Numbered from the stretch's first letter, positions 30,310 through 40,685 are shown. The stretch: 64,000 nucleotides of DNA from Saprospiraceae bacterium (GCA_020628095.1 JAHDFP010000003.1:124001-188000); one strand, 5' to 3'. The notes: generated by a model from the sequence alone, not told the origin. A program made the numbers and translations.

Positions 30310-31480
30310 GACTGCATTAGATTTTTCTAATACAGAAATCGCTTTTGAATACATTTCCGATAAGGAACTCAAGGAGCTTAGATATCTATTTAGCGTAATG
30401 AATAATCGCAATCTGGTAAAGCTGGGTACTGCAATGACACCGCTGGCACTTAAGCTAAATCTGCCTTTCGTGCGATCTGCGGTCAAGCGTACTATCTTCA
30501 GACAATTTGTAGGTGGCGAAAACCTGCTGGATACGCAAAAAACCATAGACCTCTTATACAAATATAATACGCTGACCATACTGGACTATGGTGCCGAATC
30601 CAAAACCACTCAAGAAGAGCTGGACGCCGTCATGGCAGAGACAGTAAAAGCAATAGAGCTAGCAGCCTCTAATGATTCTGTCCCCACCGTCAGTACTAAA
30701 GTGACAGGTCTTGCAGATAACGCCTTGCTTATAAAGATGCAATCAGATAAGCCCTTATCGACTCAAGAGCAAGGACAAAAAGAGCGATTAATAAAAAGAC
30801 TAAATACGATATGCCAAAGAGCGTACGAGCTAGGCGTGGGTGTAATGATCGATGCGGAGGAAAGCTGGATGCAGATCACCATAGACCAGCTCGTAGATCA
30901 GATGATGGCGACCTATAACAAGTCTGGGGTCATCGTCTATAATACCTACCAGCTATACAGACATGACAAACTGGATCATCTCAAGGCGGCACACGAAGAG
31001 GCTCTATCGAAGGGCTATAAACTGGGCGCGAAGCTCGTCAGAGGCGCTTATCTCGATAAGGAAAATAACTACGCCGAAGAAAATAATATCCCTACTGTCA
31101 CTAATCCTGATAAAGCCTCGACAGATCTGATGTATAACAAGGCCCTCAAATATTGTGTCGAAAACTATAAAAGTATCGCTTCTGTCTGCGCTTCTCATAA
31201 CCAAAAAAGCAATCTATATCAGGCGCAACTCATAGAAGAAAATCATATCGAAAAATCACATCCCCATCTTAATTTTTGTCAGCTACTGGGTATGAGTGAT
31301 AACATCACTTTTAATCTGGCCAAGGCGGGTTTTAATGTAGCGAAGTATGTACCCTATGGTCCACTCAAGGAGGTGATACCTTACCTCATCAGACGTGCCA
31401 AGGAAAACAGTGCTGTCACAGGCGACATGAGCCGGGAACTAAAACTTATTAAGAGTGAGGTGAAGAGGCGGGGGCTGTAG
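30278..31480 (+). CDS. Proline dehydrogenase family protein
   Basis: ILDYGAESKT, STKVTGLADNALL, VGVMIDAEESWMQ, GAKLVRGAYLDKE, YVPYGPLKEVIPYLIRRAKENSAVTGDMSREL. Confidence 0.93.
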   Translation: MKTIPTEPNPKTALDFSNTEIAFEYISDKELKELRYLFSVMNNRNLVKLGTAMTPLALKLNLPFVRSAVKRTIFRQFVGGENLLDTQKTIDLLYKYNTLTILDYGAESKTTQEELDAVMAETVKAIELAASNDSVPTVSTKVTGLADNALLIKMQSDKPLSTQEQGQKERLIKRLNTICQRAYELGVGVMIDAEESWMQITIDQLVDQMMATYNKSGVIVYNTYQLYRHDKLDHLKAAHEEALSKGYKLGAKLVRGAYLDKENNYAEENNIPTVTNPDKASTDLMYNKALKYCVENYKSIASVCASHNQKSNLYQAQLIEENHIEKSHPHLNFCQLLGMSDNITFNLAKAGFNVAKYVPYGPLKEVIPYLIRRAKENSAVTGDMSRELKLIKSEVKRRGL

Positions 31481-31539
31481 TTAAGGTGGTTTATTTAGTT
31501 GTAATTAATCTAGTTTATATATTTCAAACTAAGGCCACC

Positions 31540-31617
31540 ATTCTGTTTGTGAAATTTGTAGGAACTCATAAAGAATATGATAAAGTTGATTCTTGTAAAG
31601 TAAACATGTTTAATTAG
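31540..31617 (+). pseudogene. C-terminal remnant of a HigB-like toxin
   Basis: Translates to ILFVKFVGTHKEYDKVDSCKVNMFN*, matching the C-terminus INLYVKFVGTHKQYDKIDVCEVNMFKK* of the intact toxin at 15705-16034; no toxin-like sequence upstream. Confidence 0.85.
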
Positions 31618-31624
31618 ACTAATA

Positions 31625-32020
31625 ATGAAATACAAAAGGATATATAACATAGAAAAATACAATGAATACTGCAAGGTCTATGAAAAACTGATGATGAAAG
31701 ATTCTGAAAAATATGCAGATGAAATTGATTTATTAGAATTGCTCATCGAAGATTATGATAACCGTACTATTGAATCAATTGGCATACAAGAAGATATGAA
31801 CCCCATTGAAACTCTTCAATATCTAATGGAAGAACATAAGCTTACTAAAGCCGAACTTGCTCGACAACTTATTGTTTCGAGACAGCTCATTACCGAAATT
31901 CTAAACTATAAACGTAACATCAGCAAAAAGATGGCAATCAAACTCAGCAATAGATTCAATATGCAGCAGACAGCTTTCAGTAGAGAGTATGAATTAAAAA
32001 ACAAGAAGAAAGCCGCATAA
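31625..32020 (+). CDS. Orphan HigA-like HTH antitoxin (paralogue of 16031-16420)
   Basis: YNIEKYNEYCKVYEKL..DEIDLLELLIEDYDN..MNPIETLQYLMEEHKLTKAELARQLIVSRQLITEILNYKRNISKKMAIKLSNRF aligns with the first antitoxin. Confidence 0.85.
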   Translation: MKYKRIYNIEKYNEYCKVYEKLMMKDSEKYADEIDLLELLIEDYDNRTIESIGIQEDMNPIETLQYLMEEHKLTKAELARQLIVSRQLITEILNYKRNISKKMAIKLSNRFNMQQTAFSREYELKNKKKAA

Positions 32021-32087
32021 ATGAAATGCGATATAATCTGCTCGTCTTGTAATTCTTTCTCCATTAAATTGGTAGGGTGTACAAGTA

Positions 32088-33077
32088 TTGTTAATAATCA
32101 GGAATAAGGTAATCATGACAGAGTCACCAAACATAGTATTCTTAGATGCGAACTCTTTGGGAAGAGACGAAATAGACTTTTCGATTTTGAGTGAGCTTGG
32201 CCAAGTGACTTTATATGATAATACAGAATCCGCACAGCTCATAGAACGTTGCAAGTCCGCTCAAATAATTATCAGCAATAAAGTAAAAATCGAAGCCACA
32301 CACATAGAACAGTTACCTGCGCTTAAGATGATCCAGGTAGCCGCCACAGGCTATAATAATGTTGCTGTCAGTGCAGCACGAGATAGAGGCATTACGGTAT
32401 GCAATGTCAGTGGATATAGTACATCCTCTGTCGCACAACATGTATTTGCTATGTTGTTATCATATCTCAATAATTGCTCATTGTATTATACGGAAAGCCA
32501 ATCTGGTGTATGGAGTCGTCAGAGTAGTTTTTCTTATTGGCACGGTCCTATCGAAGAACTCGCGGATGAGACGATGGGTATATTTGGTTTTGGAAAAATA
32601 GGAATGGCCGTGGCGAAAATTGCATTGGCTTATGATATGAAAGTCTTAGCTGTCAGCAAGTATCCCGATAAGAATCAATTGACAGGTGTACAGTTTGTAG
32701 ACATGGATGCATTACTCAGATCATCGGACATCTTATCCTTGCATGCTCCTCTTAATCCATTGACTAAGGGTGTCATCGATGCACATGCTCTCGGCATTAT
32801 GAAGAAAGATGCGATACTGATTAATACTAGTCGCGGACCATTGATTAACGAAGATGATCTGTACGAAGCCTTAGAGAATGATCAGATATCTGTGGCACTA
32901 TTAGATGTGCTTTCTCAGGAACCACCACCACAAGATCATCCCTTATTAGGAGTTAAGAATTGTTTTATCACACCACATCAAGCTTGGGCGAGTCTGCAAT
33001 CTAGAAAAAGGTTGTTGCAGGGGATTAGTGATAATATCAGAGCGTTTTTATCTGGCACACCTGTTAATGTGGTGTAA
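32088..33077 (+). CDS. D-2-hydroxyacid dehydrogenase (glycerate dehydrogenase-like); start probably ATG 32115
   Basis: MGIFGFGKIGMAVAKIA, SLHAPLNPLTKGVIDAHALGIMKKDAILINTSRGPLINEDDL, LLDVLSQEPP, TPHQAWAS. Confidence 0.93.
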   Translation: MLIIRNKVIMTESPNIVFLDANSLGRDEIDFSILSELGQVTLYDNTESAQLIERCKSAQIIISNKVKIEATHIEQLPALKMIQVAATGYNNVAVSAARDRGITVCNVSGYSTSSVAQHVFAMLLSYLNNCSLYYTESQSGVWSRQSSFSYWHGPIEELADETMGIFGFGKIGMAVAKIALAYDMKVLAVSKYPDKNQLTGVQFVDMDALLRSSDILSLHAPLNPLTKGVIDAHALGIMKKDAILINTSRGPLINEDDLYEALENDQISVALLDVLSQEPPPQDHPLLGVKNCFITPHQAWASLQSRKRLLQGISDNIRAFLSGTPVNVV

Positions 33078-33294
33078 CTTTTTGGACACATTCATAAGTA
33101 GCCTAAAACCATTTGACTTGGACTGGGAAGATATTTTATTGTTTAACACGAGTTGTTTTAGTAAGTTACCGAACAATATTCTTTAAGGAAGTCTCAAGCA
33201 AATTCAAATTTTATTGACCTTGGATGAAGGAATAGAGCAGAGCAAAAAGACCTTATAATGAACTAGGGTTTTGGTTACTTTAGGGCTATGTCAG

Positions 33295-33568
33295 AGTAAG
33301 ATATCAAAGAGAAAATTTACTTCTTATCCCTGACTATCTCAAAATCTCCTCCGCCACCCAAAATCATTCGACGTGGCTCGGCTTCTTTTCTAATATGACG
33401 CGTACGTTTTTCATCTCGACCTTGTGGAGAGATCTCCCGATGTGAATTTCCACTGACTTAAGATTTTTCGACAAGCTCAAAATGAAAACAATGTTCAAAA
33501 TCGTTTGGCTATCAAAAATTGGTTTGGGCAATGCCAAGTAACATACCAAAGAGGAAATTTACTTCTTA
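33295..33568. repeat. Imperfect 32-nt direct repeats (33295-33326 and 33537-33568) bracketing an intergenic segment
   Basis: agtaagatatcaaagagaaaatttacttctta vs agtaacataccaaagaggaaatttacttctta, 29/32 identical by eye. Confidence 0.7.
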
Positions 33569-33591
33569 ATATCCCTTTCTGAGAAACTAAG

Positions 33592-33618
33592 AAAAGGCCA
33601 CCCAGATGGATGGCCTTT
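33592..33618 (-). terminator. Rho-independent terminator for the LysM gene
   Basis: Minus strand AAAGGCCATCCATCTGGGTGGCCTTTTC. Confidence 0.7.
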
Positions 33619-33643
33619 CAAAATTTTCATACTGAATGTATCC

Positions 33644-34117
33644 TTATACGGCTGGTACTCTGAGTACTTGTCCTGGATATATCATATTAGGATCTTTTAG
33701 CATCGGCTGATTTGCCTCAAAGATCAAGTTGTATTTCATGGGATCGCCGTAGACTTCTTTAGCTATTTTCGATAAAGAGTCACCGCTTTTTACGGTGTAC
33801 ATAGTGGATTCAGGTTCTTGAGTGACGACTGATATTCTATCGTCGATAGATGCGACACCTTCCATATTTCCTAGTATAAGGATTGCTTTCTCTCTAGCCG
33901 CTTGCGATTCTGCTTCTCCATAGACTTTGACGACATCATTTTCGATTTCGACATCTATGTCTTTGATCCCTACATTCGAGCTATAAAGAATGCCCTCTAG
34001 TAATCCTTCTTGCCTCTCTACGGCTGCTTCAGCAGATCTTGCCTTGGCTTCGTTTCTTTCTGCCGCTTTCTTTAATGATTTGTTTCCAACGTTTTTGAGG
34101 AATGAAAATAAACCCAT
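33644..34117 (-). CDS. BON plus LysM domain protein (YgaU/LysM-type)
   Basis: BON-like IDVEIENDVVKVYGEAESQAAREKAILILGNMEGVASIDDRI then LysM YTVKSGDSLSKIAKEVYGDPMKYNLIFEANQPMLKDPNMIYPGQVLRVP. Confidence 0.93.
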   Translation of the reverse strand: MGLFSFLKNVGNKSLKKAAERNEAKARSAEAAVERQEGLLEGILYSSNVGIKDIDVEIENDVVKVYGEAESQAAREKAILILGNMEGVASIDDRISVVTQEPESTMYTVKSGDSLSKIAKEVYGDPMKYNLIFEANQPMLKDPNMIYPGQVLRVPAV

Positions 34118-34262
34118 GTACTTTTGTTTTTTATTAGTTTGATGAATATTACACCTGACTAACTATTTTTTGTCAAGTATAATTCAATTTTGAGGTGTAA
34201 AAATTAAAAATTATCTGTTATTTATTGATTACTCGTACATATATCAATAATTTAGAGTACGA

Positions 34263-34607
34263 ATGAAAACAGCGGCTTTCATATTTTACTTCCTTTTGTC
34301 TGCGGTCAATCTGGGTTTTGCCCCAGAGCCTAACGAGCAAACTGAACCAATTCAGCACAAAATATCAGTGCTTGAGATATTAGATCATGGCTTTATTTCT
34401 TTTGCGGAGGTAACACAGGAGTTAAGAAAATCAGTTGAAAATATTCCTGATCTGAATCCTTTGGGAGTTATAGATGTGATGTCCTCCTTGGAGGTCAAAA
34501 AGCCACTTTATTCTTTAGGACTTATTACATCAGATTTTGCACCTGTCATTTCGGATATGCTACTTAAGTATACACACTTTCTACGTATACCTTTTCCAAG
34601 TCATTAG
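34263..34607 (+). CDS. Small secreted hypothetical protein
   Basis: Signal-like MKTAAFIFYFLLSAVNLGFA; no recognised domain. Confidence 0.5.
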   Translation: MKTAAFIFYFLLSAVNLGFAPEPNEQTEPIQHKISVLEILDHGFISFAEVTQELRKSVENIPDLNPLGVIDVMSSLEVKKPLYSLGLITSDFAPVISDMLLKYTHFLRIPFPSH

Positions 34608-34697
34608 ACCTATTCTTTTAGCTATTATTGGACCAATATGTCTATTAATAGTCTGATTATCACCATTTTATACATGGTGATTCCGCCTTATTCAATA

Positions 34698-34730
34698 TTG
34701 AATTAATTTTTAATTATAAACTTATATTTG
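34698..34730 (+). promoter_or_regulatory. Candidate Bacteroidota-type promoter for secDF
   Basis: TTG (34698-34700), 22-nt spacer, TATATTTG (34723-34730) resembling TTTG / TAnnTTTG, 35 nt upstream of the ATG. Confidence 0.4.
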
Positions 34731-34765
34731 CGGAGTTTTTTCGCAAGCCAAATCATATAAAAAAA

Positions 34766-37700
34766 ATGCAAGGAAAAGGATTAATAAAAGTATTTCTGGT
34801 ATTACTTATACTGGTAAGTATACTGCAAGTATTTTATGTATTTCCCACTAGGAAAGTAGAAAAAGAAGCTGATGAGTTCGCAGAACAGTATGCAGCTAAT
34901 TATACAGGCGAGGATGCTTATCTCGCCAAGAAAAGAGTCAGAGCTAACTATATAGATTCTGTCTCAGGAGAAGAAATTATGTCGATTCCATTATTAGGAT
35001 CGTTTTCTTACTCCAGTCTCAAGGCCAGACAATTAGCACTCGGTCTTGACCTCAAAGGAGGTATGAGCTCTGTCTTACAGGTCAATCTCAAAGACCTTCT
35101 AGAGCGATTATCGCGTAACTCTCGTGATGAGAGTTTTAATCTGGCACTGGAAAATGCTCGACAGAGACTTGCCAGTTCTCAGAGTGATTATATAACACTA
35201 TTCCGTCAGGAGTATGAGAAGATAGATAATCCAGAGAAGAAGAAATTGGCTACTATATTCAAAAGAGATGCCGCGCTCAATGAGGAGCTGAATATAGATA
35301 TGAGCGACGTGGATGTCATACAGGTTATCAGAAGGACAGCTGACGAAACGGTCAAAAGAACCTTCGAAAGACTCAAGCAACGTATAGATAAGCTCGGGGT
35401 AGCTCAACCTAATGTCACTTTGGATAATAATAGAGATTTGATTTTGGTGGAGATACCTGGTATCGATTCTCCTGAGAGAGCAAGAAATTTCTTGCAAGCC
35501 TCTGCCGCCTTGGAGTTTTGGGATACTTATAGAAATACAGACCCAACAGTGGCAGGCAAGCTAATGCAAGCGGATAGAATACTAAAGAATCTGGAAGCAG
35601 GAGGTGAAGTAGAAGAAGTAGCGGCGATAGAGTATGATACTATATGGGCTCCGACATTAGATACTTTAGGTAATCCTACAGGAGATTCTACATTTACACT
35701 TCAGCAGAAAGCCGCTGACCCATTCGCTAATCAAGGACCATTGTTTAATATGCTGACGCTTAATACGGGTGCTGGTGATTTGGCTTATGGTAATGTTGTA
35801 TTTGGATTTGCTGATAAGAACAAAAGAGATGCAGTCACTGGATTATTAAGCAAGCCAGAGGTGGCTTCATTATTCCCAGCCGATGCTAAGTGGTTATGGT
35901 CAAGAAAGGCTTACAAAGATAGAGATGGAGAAATGACCGATAAGTACATGCTCTACATGATCAAAAAGACAGGTACATCGGACAAAGCACCGATAGAGGG
36001 AGATGTCATTACAACAGCATCTTCTATGTCTGATCCTGTAGAAGGTATGGTAGTCAACCTCAGCATGAATAATATAGGTGCCAAAAAATGGGCGGAGATG
36101 TCCACACAGGCCTTCAATGGTGGTAGAAGAGAAGTGGCTATTTGCTTAGATAACGAAGTGATCTCAGCACCAAGTGTCAACCAATCCATTACGCAGGGTA
36201 GAACCCGTATTAGTGGAAATTTCACGGTACAAGAGGCGCAGGATTTTGCGAGCATCTTAGAGGTCGGTAAGCTACCAGCGAAGATAGATATCATCCAGGA
36301 AGAGACAGTAGGTCCATCTTTAGGTGCAAAGAATATTAGCAGTAGTATTAAGGCTTTGGTCATAGGGTTTGGATTAGTCTTATTGTTTATGATATTTTAT
36401 TACGGTGGTGCAGGGATTGTATCTATCATTGCCTTGTTACTTAACCTATTCTTCATATTTGGGGCTTTGGCTTCGTTTGGTACGGTTCTGACCTTGCCAG
36501 GGATAGCGGGTATCGTCCTCACTATCGGTATGGCCGTAGATGCGAACGTGATCATCTACGAACGGATACGAGAAGAACTCCGAGCAGGCAAGACTACCTT
36601 GGCGTCTATCTCTGATGGATTTAAGCATTCTTATTCTGCCATCATAGATGCTAACGTCACTACCATACTCGTCGCCTTGGTCTTATTTTATTTTGGACTC
36701 GGTCCGATCAAAGGATTTGCTACAGTATTAATTATTGGTGTATTAACATCTTTATTTACTGCTGTCTTAGTGGGTCGTATGATTATAGATTGGTGGACTA
36801 AAGGAGATAGAGGCTTGTCATTCTGGACAGGCGCATCTAAGAACATGTTTGCTAATCTTAATATAGACTGGATGGGTAAGAGAAAAATCGCTTACGTTAT
36901 TTCTACAGCCGTATTATTATTAGGATTTGTGTCTATGTTCTTCCTTAAGGGATTTGACTTAGGTGTAGATTTCAAAGGGGGATACTCTTATAATGTTCAG
37001 TTTGACGAAAGTAATGCTGTAGACGCGGAAACACTAAGACAGGGTCTGACTGATTATTTTGGTGCAGAACCAGTCGTCAAAGCCGTAGATACCAGAAACA
37101 CTTATAATGTTGTCACCTCGTACCTTATCAATGATCAGGGCGAAGATGCAGCCGAGCGTGCCTTATCTAAATTTCATGAAGGTGTTGCTGCCATCACAGG
37201 TTCTTCTGTGACCTTGGATCAATTCAAGGATACAGATGCGCCAGGAGGCATCCACGTAACGAGTTCTAGTAAGGTCGGACCGACTATCGCAGATGACATC
37301 AAGACAAGTTCTTTCTATGCGGGTGTGTTTGCCCTACTATTGATCTTCTTATACATCTTTATCAGATTTAATAGATGGCAATATAGTCTTGGTGCCGTTG
37401 CGGCCTTATTCCACGATTCTTGTATACTACTTGGAATATTCTCATTGTTATGGAATGTTATTCCGATTTCATTGGAGATCAATCAGGCATTTATAGCGGC
37501 ACTATTGACAGTCATCGGTTACTCTATCAATGATACGGTGGTCGTGTTTGATAGAATCAGAGAGTATCTAGGAATTTATTCTCAGAAGTCCACTGACGAG
37601 ATTCTTAATATGGCGATCAATAGTACTTTCTCCAGAACAATCATCACATCATTGACGACGATGGTCATGTTGATTCCATTGTTCATCTTTGGTGGTGGTA

Positions 37701-37873
37701 GTATTAAGGGTTTTGCTTTTGCGATATTGATAGGTATTATCGTCGGTACATATTCTTCGATATTCGTGGCAACGCCAATTGTGAGAGATTTATCTAAAGA
37801 TCTGTCTTCTAGAAAAGTCGCCAGTGACGGTACTCGTAAGAGTTTCTCTAAGGCCGCGGCTTCAGCGAAATAA
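34766..37873 (+). CDS. secDF: Protein translocase subunit SecDF (fused)
   Basis: LGLDLKGGMSSVLQV, ALVIGFGLVLLFMIFYYGGAGIVSIIALLLN, LPGIAGIVLTIGMAVDANVIIYERIREEL, GVDFKGGYSYNV, INDTVVVFDRIRE. Confidence 0.97.
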   Translation: MQGKGLIKVFLVLLILVSILQVFYVFPTRKVEKEADEFAEQYAANYTGEDAYLAKKRVRANYIDSVSGEEIMSIPLLGSFSYSSLKARQLALGLDLKGGMSSVLQVNLKDLLERLSRNSRDESFNLALENARQRLASSQSDYITLFRQEYEKIDNPEKKKLATIFKRDAALNEELNIDMSDVDVIQVIRRTADETVKRTFERLKQRIDKLGVAQPNVTLDNNRDLILVEIPGIDSPERARNFLQASAALEFWDTYRNTDPTVAGKLMQADRILKNLEAGGEVEEVAAIEYDTIWAPTLDTLGNPTGDSTFTLQQKAADPFANQGPLFNMLTLNTGAGDLAYGNVVFGFADKNKRDAVTGLLSKPEVASLFPADAKWLWSRKAYKDRDGEMTDKYMLYMIKKTGTSDKAPIEGDVITTASSMSDPVEGMVVNLSMNNIGAKKWAEMSTQAFNGGRREVAICLDNEVISAPSVNQSITQGRTRISGNFTVQEAQDFASILEVGKLPAKIDIIQEETVGPSLGAKNISSSIKALVIGFGLVLLFMIFYYGGAGIVSIIALLLNLFFIFGALASFGTVLTLPGIAGIVLTIGMAVDANVIIYERIREELRAGKTTLASISDGFKHSYSAIIDANVTTILVALVLFYFGLGPIKGFATVLIIGVLTSLFTAVLVGRMIIDWWTKGDRGLSFWTGASKNMFANLNIDWMGKRKIAYVISTAVLLLGFVSMFFLKGFDLGVDFKGGYSYNVQFDESNAVDAETLRQGLTDYFGAEPVVKAVDTRNTYNVVTSYLINDQGEDAAERALSKFHEGVAAITGSSVTLDQFKDTDAPGGIHVTSSSKVGPTIADDIKTSSFYAGVFALLLIFLYIFIRFNRWQYSLGAVAALFHDSCILLGIFSLLWNVIPISLEINQAFIAALLTVIGYSINDTVVVFDRIREYLGIYSQKSTDEILNMAINSTFSRTIITSLTTMVMLIPLFIFGGGSIKGFAFAILIGIIVGTYSSIFVATPIVRDLSKDLSSRKVASDGTRKSFSKAAASAK

Positions 37874-37903
37874 GAATTAGTTCTTTATAAAATTATATGT
37901 TAA

Positions 37904-37938
37904 GATGGTGTCATGTGTGAGCGTGACGCCATCTTTTT
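37904..37938 (+). terminator. Rho-independent terminator after secDF
   Basis: GATGGTGTCA...TGACGCCATC followed by TTTTT. Confidence 0.85.
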
Positions 37939-38016
37939 GTTTTAGGATATTCCTTATCAATATGATTTCCGAAAAGGATCAATGAAATTAGTTCTTGGTA
38001 TTCTTAATATTGTGGT

Positions 38017-38538
38017 ATGAGAAAGAGCTCATTCAAAAAGCACATCGACCAACTGGACGAAGAAGGATTGAGGTCCGAGTTGTTGTTGCTTTTTGATAAG
38101 GTCAAGGAGGTGAAGACATTTTATAAAATGGAGCTAGGTAATGAGGGGGATCGAAAGAAAATGTATGACAAAGCCAAAAAAGAAATAGAGGCCAAATACA
38201 AGACCAAGAGTTATCGCAAGCCCCGAAGACCAAGAATCCAAAAAGTAAATCATATTATCAAAGAGATACGAGAACGATCTGTTTTTGAGCATGAGATGAT
38301 AGATATTTATTTGTTCAATGCAGAATGTGCAGTGGGATTTATGGATACCTATGAATACTATTCGACTCCCTTGGTCAACACGATTAAGAATTCTATGGAG
38401 AAAGCGATTAGCTCTATAAAGAGTCTTGGATTATCATCGGAATACCAATCCCGATGTATGAGAATACTGGATAAAATATATTTTGATAGAAATCTAAAAA
38501 AAGAACTTACTAATCTGATATCTCAACTTACAACATAA
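38017..38538 (+). CDS. DUF6155-like protein of unknown function
   Basis: MRKSSFKKHIDQLDEEGLRSELLLLFDKVKEVKTFYKMEL...YEYYSTPLVNTIKNSMEKAI. Confidence 0.65.
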   Translation: MRKSSFKKHIDQLDEEGLRSELLLLFDKVKEVKTFYKMELGNEGDRKKMYDKAKKEIEAKYKTKSYRKPRRPRIQKVNHIIKEIRERSVFEHEMIDIYLFNAECAVGFMDTYEYYSTPLVNTIKNSMEKAISSIKSLGLSSEYQSRCMRILDKIYFDRNLKKELTNLISQLTT

Positions 38539-38566
38539 CATACATATATTTGGTTATCATAGAGTT

Positions 38567-40525
38567 ATGAGGAGCTTATCCATAATATTGTTTCTATTTC
38601 TAGTCAGTGCTTGTACAGTCACTAAGAAAGTCAAGACTGGCGAAATGGCTTATCGACTGAAGCAATTCCCGTTGGCTACAGACTTGCTAGAAGAGGAATA
38701 TAAAGACGAGAACGATAATCGAGCGCGCGCCAGAAAAGCCCACCTACTCGCTAAGTCTTACGATATGCTCCACGAATATGGAGAGGCTCTGCAATGGTAT
38801 GATGTTGCAGATCAACTGAATTATAATGAGCGATCGGATATAGAATTAGCAGAAGCACTCAAGCGAAATGAACGATATACGGATGCTGCTCAGCTATTTA
38901 TAGATGTATACAAAAGAACTAGAGACCTGGATTATAAACTGCAATCGGACCTTTGTCTGGAAGCAGCCCGGAATATGGATAAGGAGGACAATAGTTATGT
39001 CATACAGCCGATAAGTAGCAATTCTAAATATTCAGAATATAGCCCGGTTTTTTATCAGAATGACTTTCTTGTATTCTCTAGCGATAAGCCAGCAAGTACG
39101 GGTGGTAAGGAATATGCATGGACGGGTAATACGTTTTCTGACTTATTTGTGATGGGTATCAAGGATCGCAAGGTGTATAATTTTGACCCTTATATTAATA
39201 CCAATGCCAATGAGGGCACGGCTTGGTTTAATAAATCTTATGACGAAATATATTTTACACGCTGTTACTCAGAAGATCAGCGAGATCAATATTGCAAGTT
39301 ATATTTCAGCATGAAACCCAATGATTTTTGGGTCGAGCCAGAGGCACTGCCGTTCTTTGATGACAAGACGAACTATGGTCAGCCGACTTTGATAGAAAAT
39401 GATAGTGTGCTGATATTCTCTGTCTGTGCAGAAGACAATAAGACCTACGACTTATACTATTCTGTACGCGTAGAAAATGGATGGAGCGAAGCCGATATAA
39501 TGCCCTCAAGCATTAATACAGAAGGAAACGAAAAATTTCCAACGGCGTATAAGGATACCCTCTATTTCGCTTCGGATGGATTGCCAGGATATGGGGGATT
39601 GGATATATTTAAGACTTATCTGAGATCTGATGGATCTTGGTCTCGACCTGAGAATATGGGCATCCCTGTCAATGGGGGAGCAGATGATTTTGGATTGGTC
39701 GTAGACCCTAACTTTAAGTCTAACTCTAATGTCCTCTCACAAGGATATTTTACTTCATCAAGGAATACGGGATTTGGAGATGATATTTTCTTTTTTGCCC
39801 AGTACGCCAAAGAGGAAGAAGACAAAACCGATACAGAGGAGCCTGAAGTGGCGGAGTCAGAAGAATATAATATTTACTTGGCGGGTCGAGTCGTGGAGGT
39901 CCAATATCAAAACGATGACCCCAATGAGCGCATCACAGGTAAATCACCAATCGAGGCATCAGATATCAATATAAGCAGTCCTGATACTCTCCTGAACCTC
40001 AAGACTGATAAGAACGGTAGGTTCTTATTGACTCTAAATGACGGTAACTATGCCATAAAAGCCTCAAAAAAAGACTTTCTGACCAATAGCATCAGACAAA
40101 GGATAAATTCTCAAAACCTTACAGGAGACACCACCATCAATGTGGAAATAGCTCTCGATCCGATTATCTATAATCAGGAGATCATATTGCAAAACATCTA
40201 CTACGACTACGATAAGTGGGACATCCGTGATGATGCCAAACCAACCTTGGATAGTTTATATGCTACACTGGATCTTAATCCTGAAATAAGCATACAGCTA
40301 TCATCTCATACTGATTGCCGTGGAGAGATAGACTATAACAATATACTTTCACAAAAAAGAGCACAATCAGCCGTCGATTATCTCAAGTCTAAGGGTATTT
40401 CAGAGGGCAGATTAATGGCTAAAGGATATGGTAAAACCCGCCTTAGGGATAATTGTAATTGTGATGATTGCACAGATGAGCAACACCAGATTAATCGTCG
40501 TACAACATTCACCATATTGAAGTAA
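38567..40525 (+). CDS. PorE-like lipoprotein: TPR, PD40/WD40-like propeller, carboxypeptidase-regulatory-like domain and OmpA domain
   Basis: Lipobox LFLVSACTVTK; TPR-like ALQWYDVADQLNYNERSDIELAEALKRNERYTDAAQLF; SEYSPVFYQNDFLVFSSDKP and related blades; OmpA IQLSSHTDCRGEIDYNNILSQKRAQSAVDYLKSKGI. Confidence 0.85.
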   Translation: MRSLSIILFLFLVSACTVTKKVKTGEMAYRLKQFPLATDLLEEEYKDENDNRARARKAHLLAKSYDMLHEYGEALQWYDVADQLNYNERSDIELAEALKRNERYTDAAQLFIDVYKRTRDLDYKLQSDLCLEAARNMDKEDNSYVIQPISSNSKYSEYSPVFYQNDFLVFSSDKPASTGGKEYAWTGNTFSDLFVMGIKDRKVYNFDPYINTNANEGTAWFNKSYDEIYFTRCYSEDQRDQYCKLYFSMKPNDFWVEPEALPFFDDKTNYGQPTLIENDSVLIFSVCAEDNKTYDLYYSVRVENGWSEADIMPSSINTEGNEKFPTAYKDTLYFASDGLPGYGGLDIFKTYLRSDGSWSRPENMGIPVNGGADDFGLVVDPNFKSNSNVLSQGYFTSSRNTGFGDDIFFFAQYAKEEEDKTDTEEPEVAESEEYNIYLAGRVVEVQYQNDDPNERITGKSPIEASDINISSPDTLLNLKTDKNGRFLLTLNDGNYAIKASKKDFLTNSIRQRINSQNLTGDTTINVEIALDPIIYNQEIILQNIYYDYDKWDIRDDAKPTLDSLYATLDLNPEISIQLSSHTDCRGEIDYNNILSQKRAQSAVDYLKSKGISEGRLMAKGYGKTRLRDNCNCDDCTDEQHQINRRTTFTILK

Positions 40526-40603
40526 TTGCTTTTTAGGCATTTTACAGGGGATTAAAGTTTTTTACTTTCGATATATCTTATTTTCTTTGTCATCCGTTAA
40601 TAA

Positions 40604-40678
40604 GGGTCATTAGCTCAGTTGGTTTAGAGCGCTGCCTTGACAGGGCAGAGGTCACTGGTTCGAGTCCAGTATGACCCA
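40604..40678 (+). tRNA. tRNA-Val(GAC)
   Basis: Acceptor GGGTCAT/ATGACCC, D-arm AGCTCAGTTGGTTTAGAGC, anticodon arm CTGCC-TTGACAG-GGCAG (GAC), T-loop GGTTCGAGTCC. Confidence 0.95.
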
Positions 40679-40685
40679 CTTTATA

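Noticed and set aside
33364-33549. 61-aa minus-strand ORF
   Set aside because: Lies inside the repeat-bracketed intergenic element with no domain; competing open frame exists on the same strand.
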